Notes: generated from the letters alone by a model not told the origin. A stretch of DNA of 64,000 nucleotides from Lachnospiraceae bacterium UBA3310 (GCA_002361355.1 DESQ01000044.1:31494-95493), one strand, 5' to 3'; numbered from the stretch's first letter, positions 41,634 to 50,802 are shown. A program made the numbers and translations.

Positions 41634-43166
41634 ATGCCTGGGAAAAACATAATATTATCAGCAACAGCCATATGCCTGTTCCTGTTTTTCATCATCCAAT
41701 GCGGCCTGTATGTGGGGCAAAACCATGATTTATCAGAAGAAAACGAGGCGTTGTCTGCAACCCTTGCCAAAGAAGAACAGACCATCGCCGGTAAGAACCA
41801 GGAGACGGAAACTTTGCAGGCACAGCTAGAAGAGTCTGTGTCCATAAAAGAATATCAGACCGACACCGGTTTCATCAAAAAGGGCGGTGTCTATTTGATT
41901 GATACCGAATCCCAACTGCTGACTCTGCAAAAATTGATCGGCGGATGCGCCGAGATCGAACCGGGCGTGCCTGCGGCCTCCGCCTCCTACCGGCTGCGAA
42001 ACGATCTGGATACCGGAAACGACTGGCTGTACCTGGGAACGGCTAAAGCACCGTTTACCGGCCGTTTTGACGGGGACGGGCACACTCTTGCGGGCGTATT
42101 TCCTCCTGTGGCAGGCGCTTCAAACTCCCCCGGCGTCCTGTTTCGCACCGACGCCTCCATGGAAATAAAAAACCTGCAGATTGAGAATGGCAGGGAAGAG
42201 TCCATTCATCTTTCAGCCGCCGAACAGTGGGAATGTGAAGAGCTGGAACAATATCTGCCAAATTTCTCCGAATGCAGTATTCATATGCTGATAGACGGGT
42301 GGAAACCGGATGTACAACAGATAGCCGAAACATTACGCGGGCAGTGGGAGCAAAATTCCGGGCAGGATGAATACTATGTCAGCATGACCTTCTGTCCGGT
42401 ATCTGAGGAGATTCCCGCCGATGCGGAAACGTATCTGCAAAAAATACATACCGCACTCACCACGCTTGCCGGAACGGAATATACGCAAATCATAGAAGAC
42501 ACTATGACAAAAGAAGCCGGATACCTGCATTTTGTCAGGCTGGAACGGACAGGCGGCCTGACCTGCTGCACCTTTGAAATCAGAGAGGGCGATTACTACT
42601 ACCCCGATGTTTCCGGCGACTGCGGCTACTACCTTATTTTGGACGGCGCATGGGAAAATCATGAGATTTCCAAACAATGTCTCCGTATTCCTTATACATT
42701 TATGGAACATTGCAGCGTTGGCATATACAAGGACTACCGAGTGGAGCAAGTGGATCTTAATTTTGACGGGAAAATGGATTTGCTGATCCATGAGGGTTAC
42801 TCCGGCGGAAGCGGAGGAAGCTGGGACGATTACCGCGCTGCAGTCTGGGATGAGAAAACCGGGCAGTTTATCTATTTTCCTTCCTTTCCGGAACAGGTGA
42901 ACCATCTGGAATTTGACCGTCAGAGAGTGGTAAGCCACGCGCGAATGGGTTCCGGATATGAAGCTGTCTACGTCTATGAGATGGTAGACGGGGAATATGA
43001 ATGCACAAAAGAGCTTGCCACCAGCACAGCGCAGGACGGCGAGGGCAACGCTGAAATCAGGCTGACCTACTATGAGATGGATGTGCCTGTGGAGACGCAT
43101 GTGCTGTCAGATGTGGATGAGAGGGAAACCCTGTACCCGGATCTGGATTACTGGAGATATGAATAG
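41634..43166 (+). CDS. membrane-anchored coiled-coil / beta-helix / FG-GAP-like protein, paralogue 2 of 3
   Basis: A 510-residue paralogue of the preceding gene, 64 bp downstream. It has the same parts in the same order: anchor LFLFFIIQCGLYVGQN, coiled coil with EENEALSATLAKEEQT, GGVYLIDTESQLLTLQ, then FTGRFDGDGHTLAGVF. The middle domain has TYLQKIHTALTTLAGTEYTQ and the GLTCC pair, and the C-terminal part has VDLNFDGKMDLLIHEGYSG. The start has GAGGAA 8 bases upstream. Its stop is one base from the stop of the convergent GH25 gene. It is probably transcribed with paralogue 1. No enzyme motif is seen; binding to a wall or surface ligand is an inference from the repeats. Confidence 0.85.
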   Translation: MPGKNIILSATAICLFLFFIIQCGLYVGQNHDLSEENEALSATLAKEEQTIAGKNQETETLQAQLEESVSIKEYQTDTGFIKKGGVYLIDTESQLLTLQKLIGGCAEIEPGVPAASASYRLRNDLDTGNDWLYLGTAKAPFTGRFDGDGHTLAGVFPPVAGASNSPGVLFRTDASMEIKNLQIENGREESIHLSAAEQWECEELEQYLPNFSECSIHMLIDGWKPDVQQIAETLRGQWEQNSGQDEYYVSMTFCPVSEEIPADAETYLQKIHTALTTLAGTEYTQIIEDTMTKEAGYLHFVRLERTGGLTCCTFEIREGDYYYPDVSGDCGYYLILDGAWENHEISKQCLRIPYTFMEHCSVGIYKDYRVEQVDLNFDGKMDLLIHEGYSGGSGGSWDDYRAAVWDEKTGQFIYFPSFPEQVNHLEFDRQRVVSHARMGSGYEAVYVYEMVDGEYECTKELATSTAQDGEGNAEIRLTYYEMDVPVETHVLSDVDERETLYPDLDYWRYE

Positions 43167-43167
43167 G

Positions 43168-43926
43168 TCATTCAGGCGGCAGAACCATCTCCGAAAATTC
43201 TGCCCTGCTGCCCACGAAAACATTCATATCAATATACGGTTCTTCTCCGGCGTATGCATCAAACTTCGTCCGATCCGTATACTGCCAGTAAAGCCAGCGC
43301 CCCTTCATGCCGATATCCGGTGTATAATAGACATTTCTGATCCACAGGCCATACTCGTCGAAGGAACCTTCGATAAAATCATGGTATGCGGAATACGTGG
43401 TATAAAGGATCGGCTTTATGCGATATTCCTCTTCCAGCGCGCGAAGAAGCACATCCAGCTCTCTTGTGATCGCCTCGCGGTCAAATTCTTTTTTCCGGCT
43501 CTCTTTATCGCCGTAGTATTCCACATCCACAACCGGGATCAGTTTCCCGTCCAGACTGCCGACTGTGGAAATATAATTCTGCGCCTGCGTTTCGCCGGCA
43601 CTATCGAAGCTGAAAAAATGATATGCCCCATAGTACAGGTTTGTCTGCTCAATATTTTTCCAATTCATACGAAATTTTTCATCCACATGACTGCTGCCCT
43701 CTGTCGCCTTGATATAAGCAAAATCAATGTTCTCGTCAGACATTTTCTCCCAGTCAATATCGCCCTGATAGTGTGAGACATCCACGCCGCGAACCTCATA
43801 TCGGTCTGCAAGCAACAGATTAGGACGGATATTTTTATGGATAAATAAAAATGTCAGGATAAAGAAAAAGATCAGAAATACGGATGCCATCGTTTTTTTC
43901 TTATGTCTCATGAACAACTCTCTCAT
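43168..43926 (-). CDS. membrane-anchored GH25 muramidase (lysozyme-like)
   Basis: A 252-residue peptidoglycan hydrolase of family GH25, which cuts the MurNAc-GlcNAc bond. An N-terminal hydrophobic anchor (TMASVFLIFFFILTFLFI, residues 12-29) is followed by the TIM-like barrel: RGVDVSHYQGDIDWEKM with the first catalytic-site Asp, IDFAYIKATEGSSHVD, GAYHFFSFDSAG, and PVVDVEYYG with the catalytic D-x-E. LWIRNVYYTPD and WQYTDRTKFD complete the site, so it should be active. It is coded opposite to and between paralogues 2 and 3. The start at 43926 is the first ATG; ATG 43911 is an alternative. Confidence 0.93.
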   Translation of the reverse strand: MRELFMRHKKKTMASVFLIFFFILTFLFIHKNIRPNLLLADRYEVRGVDVSHYQGDIDWEKMSDENIDFAYIKATEGSSHVDEKFRMNWKNIEQTNLYYGAYHFFSFDSAGETQAQNYISTVGSLDGKLIPVVDVEYYGDKESRKKEFDREAITRELDVLLRALEEEYRIKPILYTTYSAYHDFIEGSFDEYGLWIRNVYYTPDIGMKGRWLYWQYTDRTKFDAYAGEEPYIDMNVFVGSRAEFSEMVLPPE

Positions 43927-43970
43927 TTTTTCTTCTTTTTCACGAAATCTATGTTACCAGTTACTTTACT

Positions 43971-43999
43971 ATACTAATATGTGGTAAAATATAAGTCAA
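43971..43999 (-). promoter_or_regulatory. promoter for the GH25 gene, containing the shared 21-bp sequence
   Basis: The -35 TTGACT (43994-43999) and the -10 TAGTAT (43971-43976) have a 17-base spacer. The identical 21 bases (43956-43976) also start the sstT operon transcript. Confidence 0.65.
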
Positions 44000-44018
44000 A
44001 CAGCGAGGGAAAAATCCG

Positions 44019-45599
44019 ATGATAAAATTTTTTTCTAACATAAATCTGCCCAAAAAGACCGCCGTATTATCCGCACTGGCATTATGCATTTTTCTGTCTT
44101 TTGTCATCTTATGCGGTCTTTACACAGAGCAAAACAGCGCTCTGGCGGCAGAAAACGAAAAGCTCTCCGCAGCGATTACCCAAAAAGAGCGAACCATTGC
44201 CGAAAAGACACGGGAGACGGACGATTTACAGGCACAGCTTGCAGAGACTACATCGCTGAAACCATCCGTAACCTCCACCGGCTTTCCCAAAAAAGGCGGT
44301 GTCTATCTGATCGACGAGTCGGATCAATTATGGACATTGCAGTCTCTGATCGCAGAAGGCAAAGACATAGAACCGGGCGTACCCGCCGCATCCGCTTCCT
44401 ACCGTCTGCGGGAGAATCTGTATCTCAACCGGCATCCCGGCTATGAGAACCTGTTTTGTCTGGGAACGGAAGAAAACCCGTTTTGCGGCAGCTTTGACGG
44501 AGACGGGAAATATATAAAAGGGTATTTTGCGTCAGAATCCCTGTTCCATGCGGATTCCCATGCGCAAATAGAAAACCTGTCAGTCATAAACCAGACGGAT
44601 GAAATGTCAAAGACAGGTATTCATCCCAGCGTATCCAAGCCCTGGCAATGCAAAGAGTTGGAACGACACCTGCCGGATCTTCCCGACTGCAGCGTGCAGT
44701 TGGAAATCTATGACTGGGATGCGGATACGACACAGTGGGCAGCAGAATTACTTCGTAAACACTGGGATGAAAATACCGGGCGGGATGCCTTTTTCGTAAG
44801 TATAACTTTCCGCAGGGATGCGATAGAGAAAATGTTCACTCTCAAGGACGAGACGGTGTATCTCCAAAAGATACAGGCGGCTCTCTGTACCCTTGCCGGC
44901 ACAGAATATACAAATATCATAGACGAGGCTCTGGTACAGGAAGAGGGTTACCTGTGGTTCGTCCGGTTGGAGCGCACCGGCGGGCTGACCTGCTGTACCT
45001 TTGAAATCGGCGAGCCGGACTTCCATCCCGATACATACGGAGACACGGTTGACAGCTACTATGTGATTGTGGAGGGAAATCAGGCGGGAAAAGAAGTTCC
45101 GATCCAATATTTCCGAATCCCTTATACAGGCGGTGAAATGCACACAATCGGAGTCGCATTGCACTTCCGGATAGAATCCGTTGACGTTAATTTTGACGGA
45201 AAACAGGATCTTCTGATCCACGAAGGATATTCCGGCGGTACCGGCGGAAGCTGGGATAATTACCGGGCTCTTGTCTGGCGGGAAAATGCCGGGCAGTTTG
45301 CCTATTTCCCCTCTTTCCCCTCATCAGCGTACAAACTGGAATTTGACCGTGAGCGGATCGTAGACCGCTGGCGAAATGGTGCCTCAAAGGAATATGTCTT
45401 TATCTATGAAATCGTAAACGGAGAATATGTGTGCACAAGAGAACTGCTCACGGAAGAGTCATGGAATAGTGAGGGTGATACCGTGATAACGCTGTACTAC
45501 TCTGAGATGGGCGAACTGGTAGAAACCCATGTGCTTTCAGATATTGACGAAAGAAAAACTCTGTATCCGGATATGGATTACTGGAGCAGCCGTGTCTAG
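44019..45599 (+). CDS. membrane-anchored coiled-coil / beta-helix / FG-GAP-like protein, paralogue 3 of 3
   Basis: A 526-residue paralogue. It has the anchor ALALCIFLSFVILCGLY, a coiled coil, GGVYLIDESDQLWTLQSLI, then FCGSFDGDGKYIKGYF, where the beta-helix GHT motif has become GKY. The middle domain has the GLTCC pair, and the C-terminal part has VDVNFDGKQDLLIHEGYSGGTGG. It ends YPDMDYW. It is the most divergent in the beta-helix part, which suggests different ligands. GAGGGA lies 8 bases before the ATG. It is divergent from the GH25 gene with about 90 bp between them, and convergent with the next ABC operon. Confidence 0.85.
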   Translation: MIKFFSNINLPKKTAVLSALALCIFLSFVILCGLYTEQNSALAAENEKLSAAITQKERTIAEKTRETDDLQAQLAETTSLKPSVTSTGFPKKGGVYLIDESDQLWTLQSLIAEGKDIEPGVPAASASYRLRENLYLNRHPGYENLFCLGTEENPFCGSFDGDGKYIKGYFASESLFHADSHAQIENLSVINQTDEMSKTGIHPSVSKPWQCKELERHLPDLPDCSVQLEIYDWDADTTQWAAELLRKHWDENTGRDAFFVSITFRRDAIEKMFTLKDETVYLQKIQAALCTLAGTEYTNIIDEALVQEEGYLWFVRLERTGGLTCCTFEIGEPDFHPDTYGDTVDSYYVIVEGNQAGKEVPIQYFRIPYTGGEMHTIGVALHFRIESVDVNFDGKQDLLIHEGYSGGTGGSWDNYRALVWRENAGQFAYFPSFPSSAYKLEFDRERIVDRWRNGASKEYVFIYEIVNGEYVCTRELLTEESWNSEGDTVITLYYSEMGELVETHVLSDIDERKTLYPDMDYWSSRV

Positions 45600-45647
45600 G
45601 AAATCGCTATCAGGATACAGAGCAAAACATTCTTTTTTTAAATTATA

Positions 45648-46421
45648 TTATTCCGCAGTCGCTTCCTCTGTGTACTTGACCGCCAGCTCGTTAATCGTGC
45701 CGTCCGCAAGCATCTTTTCGATGGTCTTGTTGATCTTGTCTAGCAATTCTGTGTTGCCCTTCTGCACCGCGATCGCGTACTCCTCAGACTCAAACGCGCT
45801 GGGGTCTTCCACAATCTTTAAGCCTTCGTTGTCGCTCACATACTTCTGCGCTGTTGCAGAGTCGATCACAACCACGTCGCACTTGCCGTTTGTCAACTCC
45901 AGGACAGCCTCCGTGCCCTTCTTGAAAGCCTCATAGGAGTAACCCATATCCTGTACGCACACCTCGCCGGTATAACCCTGCACCACACAAATCTTCTTGT
46001 CTGCCATATCAGCCGCTGAAGCGATATCGGAATCCTCCTTCACGATCATCACCTGTGTTGCCGTATAGTAAGGCGTGGAGAAGTCTACGGTCTCACGCCT
46101 CTCATCCGTCGCCGTCATACCTGCGATAACCGCGTCGATCTGGCCGTTCTGGAGCGCCACCAGAAGGGAGTCAAACTCCATGTTTTCAATTGCCGCTGTC
46201 TGTCCATTATCCTCGGCAATCTGCTTCGCGATCGCCATGTCGATGCCGTCGAACTCACCGATTGCACCGCCTGAGGTAACGTACTCAAAAGGCGGGAACT
46301 CTGCGTTCGTACCAAAGGTGATCGTATCCCCTCCCTTGGATGAACCGCCGCAGGCTGTCAGCGTACACGCCGCCAAAGCCATAGCGGCTGTCATTACCAG
46401 TAACTTTTTTGTTGTTTTCAT
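45648..46421 (-). CDS. amino acid ABC transporter substrate-binding lipoprotein (normal order)
   Basis: A 257-residue polar amino acid binding lipoprotein: signal and lipobox LTAC (Cys20 region), then a standard SBP_bac_3 domain in the usual order. It starts TITFGTNAEFPPFEYV, then DAVIAGMTATDERRETVDFSTPYYTATQVMIV, KICVVQGYTGEVCVQD, and YAIAVQKGNTELLDKINKTIEKMLADGTINEL at the end. The substrate is probably a polar amino acid; the acidic and aromatic site residues do not settle which. The ATG at 46421 has GGAGGAG 7 bases upstream. It is the last gene of the operon permease-ATPase-binding protein. It is a useful in-window reference for the permuted binding protein. Confidence 0.94.
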   Translation of the reverse strand: MKTTKKLLVMTAAMALAACTLTACGGSSKGGDTITFGTNAEFPPFEYVTSGGAIGEFDGIDMAIAKQIAEDNGQTAAIENMEFDSLLVALQNGQIDAVIAGMTATDERRETVDFSTPYYTATQVMIVKEDSDIASAADMADKKICVVQGYTGEVCVQDMGYSYEAFKKGTEAVLELTNGKCDVVVIDSATAQKYVSDNEGLKIVEDPSAFESEEYAIAVQKGNTELLDKINKTIEKMLADGTINELAVKYTEEATAE

Positions 46422-46471
46422 AATTTTTCTCCTCCTCTTATATATGTATATCACAGCCACATGTTTTGCGG

Positions 46472-47194
46472 CTACAATATCTTACTCAAAAAAATCTTCG
46501 TCCGCTCATTCTGCGGATGATTGAAAATTTCCTCCGGCGTCCCGCTCTCCATGACCACACCCTGATCTATGAAAAGCACGCGGGAAGCCACCTCTCTTGC
46601 AAAACCCATCTCATGGGTGACAATCACCATGGTCATCCCGGATTTCGCCAGATCCTTCATCACATCCAGCACCTCGCCTACCATCTCCGGATCCAGTGCC
46701 GATGTGGGCTCGTCAAAAAGCATAATCTCCGGATCCATGGCGAGGGCTCTCGCAATCGCCACTCTCTGCTTTTGTCCGCCTGAGAGCTGCGCCGGATAAG
46801 CGTCCGCCTTCTCTCCCAGATTGACCCGCTCCAAAAGCTCCCGTCCGCGCTTTTTTGCCTCCTCCTTACTCATTTTTTTAAGGAGAACCGGTGCAAGCGT
46901 GATATTTTCCATAATCGTTAAATGGGGGAACAAATTAAATTGCTGGAATACCATGCCCATCTTTTGGCGCACCCGGTTCACGTTCACTTTGGGGGCTGTG
47001 ATCAGCTCGTCATCCACGTATATTTCTCCCTCGGTGGCCTTCTCTAACAGATTCAGGCATCTTAGGAAAGTGCTCTTTCCTGAACCGGACGGCCCGATCA
47101 CAACAACCACCTCTCCCTGCGTGATATGCTCGTCGATCCCACTCAACACTTCCAGGTTTTCAAATTTTTTATGTAAGTTTTTTACTTTAATCAT
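46472..47194 (-). CDS. amino acid ABC transporter, ATP-binding protein
   Basis: A 240-residue GlnQ-type ATPase. Walker A is GPSGSGKST, the signature is LSGGQKQR and Walker B is IMLFDEPTSALDPEMVGE; the H-loop is VIVTHEMGFA. The length is standard for the family. The ATG at 47194 is chosen over the TTG four codons earlier because GGGG stands 6 bases upstream. It lies 12 bp after the permease gene and 50 bp before the binding protein gene, all on one strand, so the three are one operon. Confidence 0.95.
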   Translation of the reverse strand: MIKVKNLHKKFENLEVLSGIDEHITQGEVVVVIGPSGSGKSTFLRCLNLLEKATEGEIYVDDELITAPKVNVNRVRQKMGMVFQQFNLFPHLTIMENITLAPVLLKKMSKEEAKKRGRELLERVNLGEKADAYPAQLSGGQKQRVAIARALAMDPEIMLFDEPTSALDPEMVGEVLDVMKDLAKSGMTMVIVTHEMGFAREVASRVLFIDQGVVMESGTPEEIFNHPQNERTKIFLSKIL

Positions 47195-47206
47195 CGTATT
47201 CCCCAA

Positions 47207-47896
47207 TCAGCGAACATCCGCCCTGCGCAGCCTGATCTCAACCCTGCGAAGCGCCAGCGTCAATATCTTGATCAACACATAGTAGATAACCGCCGTTCCG
47301 ATTAACGGCATAAACGCGATATAAGTTGCACTCTTAATGAAGTCTCCCGCCTTCTGAATATCCATCAAACCGACATATCCGACAATGGCTGTCTCCTTGA
47401 TCAACACAATAAACTCGTTGCACAGCGCAGGGAAAATATTTTTCACTGCCTGCGGAATGACAATCCTGCTCATCGTCTGAAAAGCGCTTAATCCCAGCGA
47501 TCTACCTGCCTCTGTCTGTCCCCTGTCAATAGAAAGAATACCCGCGCGGATAATCTCGGACACGTAGGCGCCGGAGTTCACACCGAAAGCGATCGCGGCA
47601 ATAATCCACTTATCCAACTGCACTGACGCAAAAACGACAAAGTAGATAATCATAAGCTGTGTCACCGAAGGCGTTCCCCGAATCACATCCGTATAAATGC
47701 CACCGATAAGCCGAACCGGTTTTTTCTTTGACAGATTGCACATGGCAATGAGCATGCCAATCAAAATACCTATGACGATGGCCAGAAGCGACACTTTAAT
47801 CGTCACGCCGATACCGCTCAGAAGAAGTTGATATCGGTCTTTCCTGATAAAACACTTGTAAAACGTATCACTGACATTCGCTATCCACGCCGCCAT
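47207..47896 (-). CDS. amino acid ABC transporter, permease
   Basis: A 229-residue HisMQ-type permease. It has about five helices; the EAA loop is GQTEAGRSLGLSAFQTMSRIVIPQ, and the periplasmic half carries AVKNIFPALCNEFIVLIKETAIVG. The segment VIRGTPSVTQLMIIYFVVFA is typical of the family. It is the first gene of the three-gene uptake operon. A promoter lies at 47963-47991 and a cluster of ATGCAT palindromes just upstream of it. Confidence 0.94.
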   Translation of the reverse strand: MAAWIANVSDTFYKCFIRKDRYQLLLSGIGVTIKVSLLAIVIGILIGMLIAMCNLSKKKPVRLIGGIYTDVIRGTPSVTQLMIIYFVVFASVQLDKWIIAAIAFGVNSGAYVSEIIRAGILSIDRGQTEAGRSLGLSAFQTMSRIVIPQAVKNIFPALCNEFIVLIKETAIVGYVGLMDIQKAGDFIKSATYIAFMPLIGTAVIYYVLIKILTLALRRVEIRLRRADVR

Positions 47897-47962
47897 CTGT
47901 CTTGTATCCTTTCCCGTATTATACAGTACACGCCCAAAAACCCTTCGGCTGTTTTCGGGTAC

Positions 47963-47991
47963 ATTCTATCACAGCTTTTTGCAAAAGTAAA
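47963..47991 (-). promoter_or_regulatory. promoter for the second amino acid ABC operon
   Basis: The -35 TTTACT (47986-47991) and the -10 TAGAAT (47963-47968) have a 17-base spacer. Confidence 0.5.
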
Positions 47992-47999
47992 GTATAAAT

Positions 48000-48034
48000 A
48001 TGCATAACATTTGCATTTTATGCATGATATGCAT
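48000..48034. promoter_or_regulatory. cluster of ATGCAT palindromes upstream of the ABC promoter
   Basis: ATGCAT occurs at 48000-48005, 48020-48025 and 48029-48034, with a TTTGCAT variant at 48010-48016. The cluster begins 9 bases upstream of the -35 hexamer, an activator position. The TGCAT-WWWW-AT arrangement also resembles an ARG box, but it is not a clean match. Confidence 0.4.
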
Positions 48035-48042
48035 TTTTTATA

Positions 48043-50760
48043 CTATCCTTCCAGTTCTTTTTTCCACTCTGCGAGGATTTCTTCGCATTTTTCCGTGTCG
48101 ATATCCTCCACGGCATTTTTCAGTCTTTCAAAAAGGCCTTGCTGCGCTTCGCCATAAGAATACTGCCCCATATCTTTGACTACTTTCTCCATGGCGTCCA
48201 TGTCCAGATTTTCCATGGCCTCCTTCATCTGATTAAAGAGCTCCGACATCTCGTCATTCTCCGCGGCTCTTCCGCTCTGGGCTTCCTCCGCCTTCGCAAA
48301 GTAGGGAGCAAGAATCCCCTTATAAAACATATACTCTTCCAGCATTCCGGGTGTAATCTTGTGTATCAGCACCCCGTTCTCGGCATTGCCCGCCGCTTCC
48401 ATCTGTTCGGCAACCTGCGCAAGCTCCAGGGCGCCGATCTGTCTTGACGCGCTCTTGAGGGCATGTACCTCAACCGTATATTTCTTCCAATCTTCCTTCT
48501 GTTCATATTCCTGTATCATCATACACTTTTTGTCAATGACACGGTAATATTCCTTCAAAACAGACCAGAAAAGCTGCTCATTTCCAAGAAATTCCATTGC
48601 CTTTTTCACATCAAGCCCTTCAATGGAAATATCAGTAGTCTTCTGTGACATATTGTTGTCCTTATTGACACCCTTAATTGCGGCGCTCACCTTTTTGTTC
48701 TTGTTCTTCTCAATCTTTTCCGGAGGCAGCCATTTGCGGAGTTTTGCGAGAATCACCCTCATTTCTATGGGTTTCGTCACAAAATCGTTCATACCCTCAT
48801 CAATAAACATTTTTGCCGTTCCCTCAACTGCATTTGCCGTGAGGGCAATAATCGGCACCTGACCGTTATCTCCCAGAAGACGCCTGATGACTCTGGTCGT
48901 CTCCACACCGTCCATTTCGGGCATCATATGATCCATAAAAATAATATCGTAACGCTTATCCGTAACTTTCAAAACGGCATCCTTGCCGCTTAATGCCGTG
49001 TCTATCTTCATCTGTAAAGGATTCAAAAGGCCCTTGACCACCGTGAGGTTGATGGCGTTGTCATCCACCACCAGAACCTCCGCCTTCGGCGCGGTAAAAT
49101 CAAAATCCTCCGCCTCCATCAGAGAAACGGAACCGTTCTCCTCCTTGCCATTAAATATATGGGAAAGGCCCAAAATGTAAAGCGGTTTTTTCACCACGCG
49201 CATATTCGGCAGATCATAAGAACGCACTGACCGATAATTTGCCAGAACCACGCCACACACATCCGGATTCAGTTTCAGGAAATACTGCACTGCTTCTGTG
49301 CACAGCGTCTGTTCCACAAAAAGGTAGCTCGCATTGTGATCCTTTATCCACCCAAGATCCTCCTCGGACTCCAGCCTCTTATAAGTAACGCCAAGCTTCT
49401 CCATGTCTCCTGCAAGCTCCTGCGCCGTATAATCACTTTGAATCAGACCGGCGGCTACCAGATTCTCCGCCACTCTCTCCACGGCATAGTTGCTGTCTGT
49501 CACTCTCTGGGGAATAACAAAAGAGAACGTAGACCCCTTTCCATACTCACTGTCCACGTGAATTTTTCCCCGCATCAGAGCCACTAGCTGCTTACTGATG
49601 GCAAGCCCAAGTCCTGTACCCTCCACATTACGGTTTCTCTTGCTGTCAAGCTGCTGGAAGGACTGGAAAAGTTTCACCATGTCGCTCTCCTTGATACCCC
49701 GGCCGGTATCCTTCACAGCAACGAAAAGTTCAATGGTATCCTCCGCTGTCTTCAAGAAATCTATCTTTATATTAACATTTCCTGAATCCGTAAATTTAAC
49801 GGCATTATTTGCCAGGTTCACCAAAACCTGTTTGATTCTGATATTGTCGCCATAAAGGCCGCTTGGCAGATCCGGATTTACGTCCACCGTCAAATCCAGA
49901 TTCTTGCTGCCGATACGCGTCATAATAATATTGGATACGTCGTTAATCATAGACATGGGCTCATATTCCACATCACTGATATCCATCTTTCCGGATTCGA
50001 TCTTGGAGAAATCCAGAATATCGTTGATAATCGTAAGGAGTGTCTGTCCTGAGGACTTGATCTGCCCTATATACTCTCTGGCCGCAGGCGGTATATCCTC
50101 TCTGAGCGCCATCTCCGCCATACCAATCACCGCATTCATCGGCGTGCGGATCTCATGGCTCATGTTCGCCAGAAAGTCTGATTTCATATTGGAGGTTTTT
50201 CGCAGCTCCATGTTTTTCAGATTTACCTGATATTTGTTGTAGCCAATTTCTGACAGGACATTGGCAATCGTGTAGATGGCGTTTGACACCCTCTCGATCG
50301 CCCGCTTATCCACAATTTTGATATCCTTTGCGGCACGCGTCAGATCGTCTCCATCCACACCGATATCCTCAGCCAGCTTTCGCGTCTTGTCTTCATCCAG
50401 CGGAATGGTCAGCACCTGTCCTCCGATAAAGCATCCTACCATATGGCCGTGAGCCATAATAGGCGCCGCAAACGCCACCAGACCGGCATGACAAAAATAG
50501 GCGCAGGAGACGCCGGCCTTCGCCGCCTTCTCCGCACCCATTTTATCACATTTTTCACACAGTTTTTTTCCTTTTTCCGTATTTCTGACATATTTGTCAC
50601 AAAATGTCGTAAATCCGGACGGTACCGTCTGAATTATACCATGGGCATCCGTAACCAATGCCGCAATTCCCGACATTTCCGAAAAAGCATCCTGTATTTT
50701 CTGCAAGGTTTCCACATCTATCAAGTCTGTCAGTTTAAATTCATTTTCAATGATCGCCAT
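48043..50760 (-). CDS. hybrid sensor histidine kinase: PocR - HisKA - HATPase - REC - Hpt
   Basis: A 905-residue soluble hybrid kinase with no membrane helices. Residues about 10-175 are a PocR ligand-binding domain with Cys54, Cys68, Cys71, Cys86 and Cys90 (FCDKYVRN, LCEKCDKMG, CAYFCHAG), a possible metal or Fe-S site. The HisKA His202 is in LANMSHEIRTPMN. The ATPase has DTGRGI and GTGLGLAI (about 300-420). A degenerate segment follows at 430-545, then a receiver (about 560-680, phosphoacceptor Asp610 in IIFMDHMMPEMDG) and an Hpt domain with His766 (EVHALKSASRQIGA). It can run a full His-Asp-His relay. It lies 42 bp downstream of a two-receiver response regulator. Confidence 0.94.
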   Translation of the reverse strand: MAIIENEFKLTDLIDVETLQKIQDAFSEMSGIAALVTDAHGIIQTVPSGFTTFCDKYVRNTEKGKKLCEKCDKMGAEKAAKAGVSCAYFCHAGLVAFAAPIMAHGHMVGCFIGGQVLTIPLDEDKTRKLAEDIGVDGDDLTRAAKDIKIVDKRAIERVSNAIYTIANVLSEIGYNKYQVNLKNMELRKTSNMKSDFLANMSHEIRTPMNAVIGMAEMALREDIPPAAREYIGQIKSSGQTLLTIINDILDFSKIESGKMDISDVEYEPMSMINDVSNIIMTRIGSKNLDLTVDVNPDLPSGLYGDNIRIKQVLVNLANNAVKFTDSGNVNIKIDFLKTAEDTIELFVAVKDTGRGIKESDMVKLFQSFQQLDSKRNRNVEGTGLGLAISKQLVALMRGKIHVDSEYGKGSTFSFVIPQRVTDSNYAVERVAENLVAAGLIQSDYTAQELAGDMEKLGVTYKRLESEEDLGWIKDHNASYLFVEQTLCTEAVQYFLKLNPDVCGVVLANYRSVRSYDLPNMRVVKKPLYILGLSHIFNGKEENGSVSLMEAEDFDFTAPKAEVLVVDDNAINLTVVKGLLNPLQMKIDTALSGKDAVLKVTDKRYDIIFMDHMMPEMDGVETTRVIRRLLGDNGQVPIIALTANAVEGTAKMFIDEGMNDFVTKPIEMRVILAKLRKWLPPEKIEKNKNKKVSAAIKGVNKDNNMSQKTTDISIEGLDVKKAMEFLGNEQLFWSVLKEYYRVIDKKCMMIQEYEQKEDWKKYTVEVHALKSASRQIGALELAQVAEQMEAAGNAENGVLIHKITPGMLEEYMFYKGILAPYFAKAEEAQSGRAAENDEMSELFNQMKEAMENLDMDAMEKVVKDMGQYSYGEAQQGLFERLKNAVEDIDTEKCEEILAEWKKELEG

Positions 50761-50802
50761 AGCTGCTCCCTTCCTCTACAGAATATCATGCATACTGCAC
50801 CG

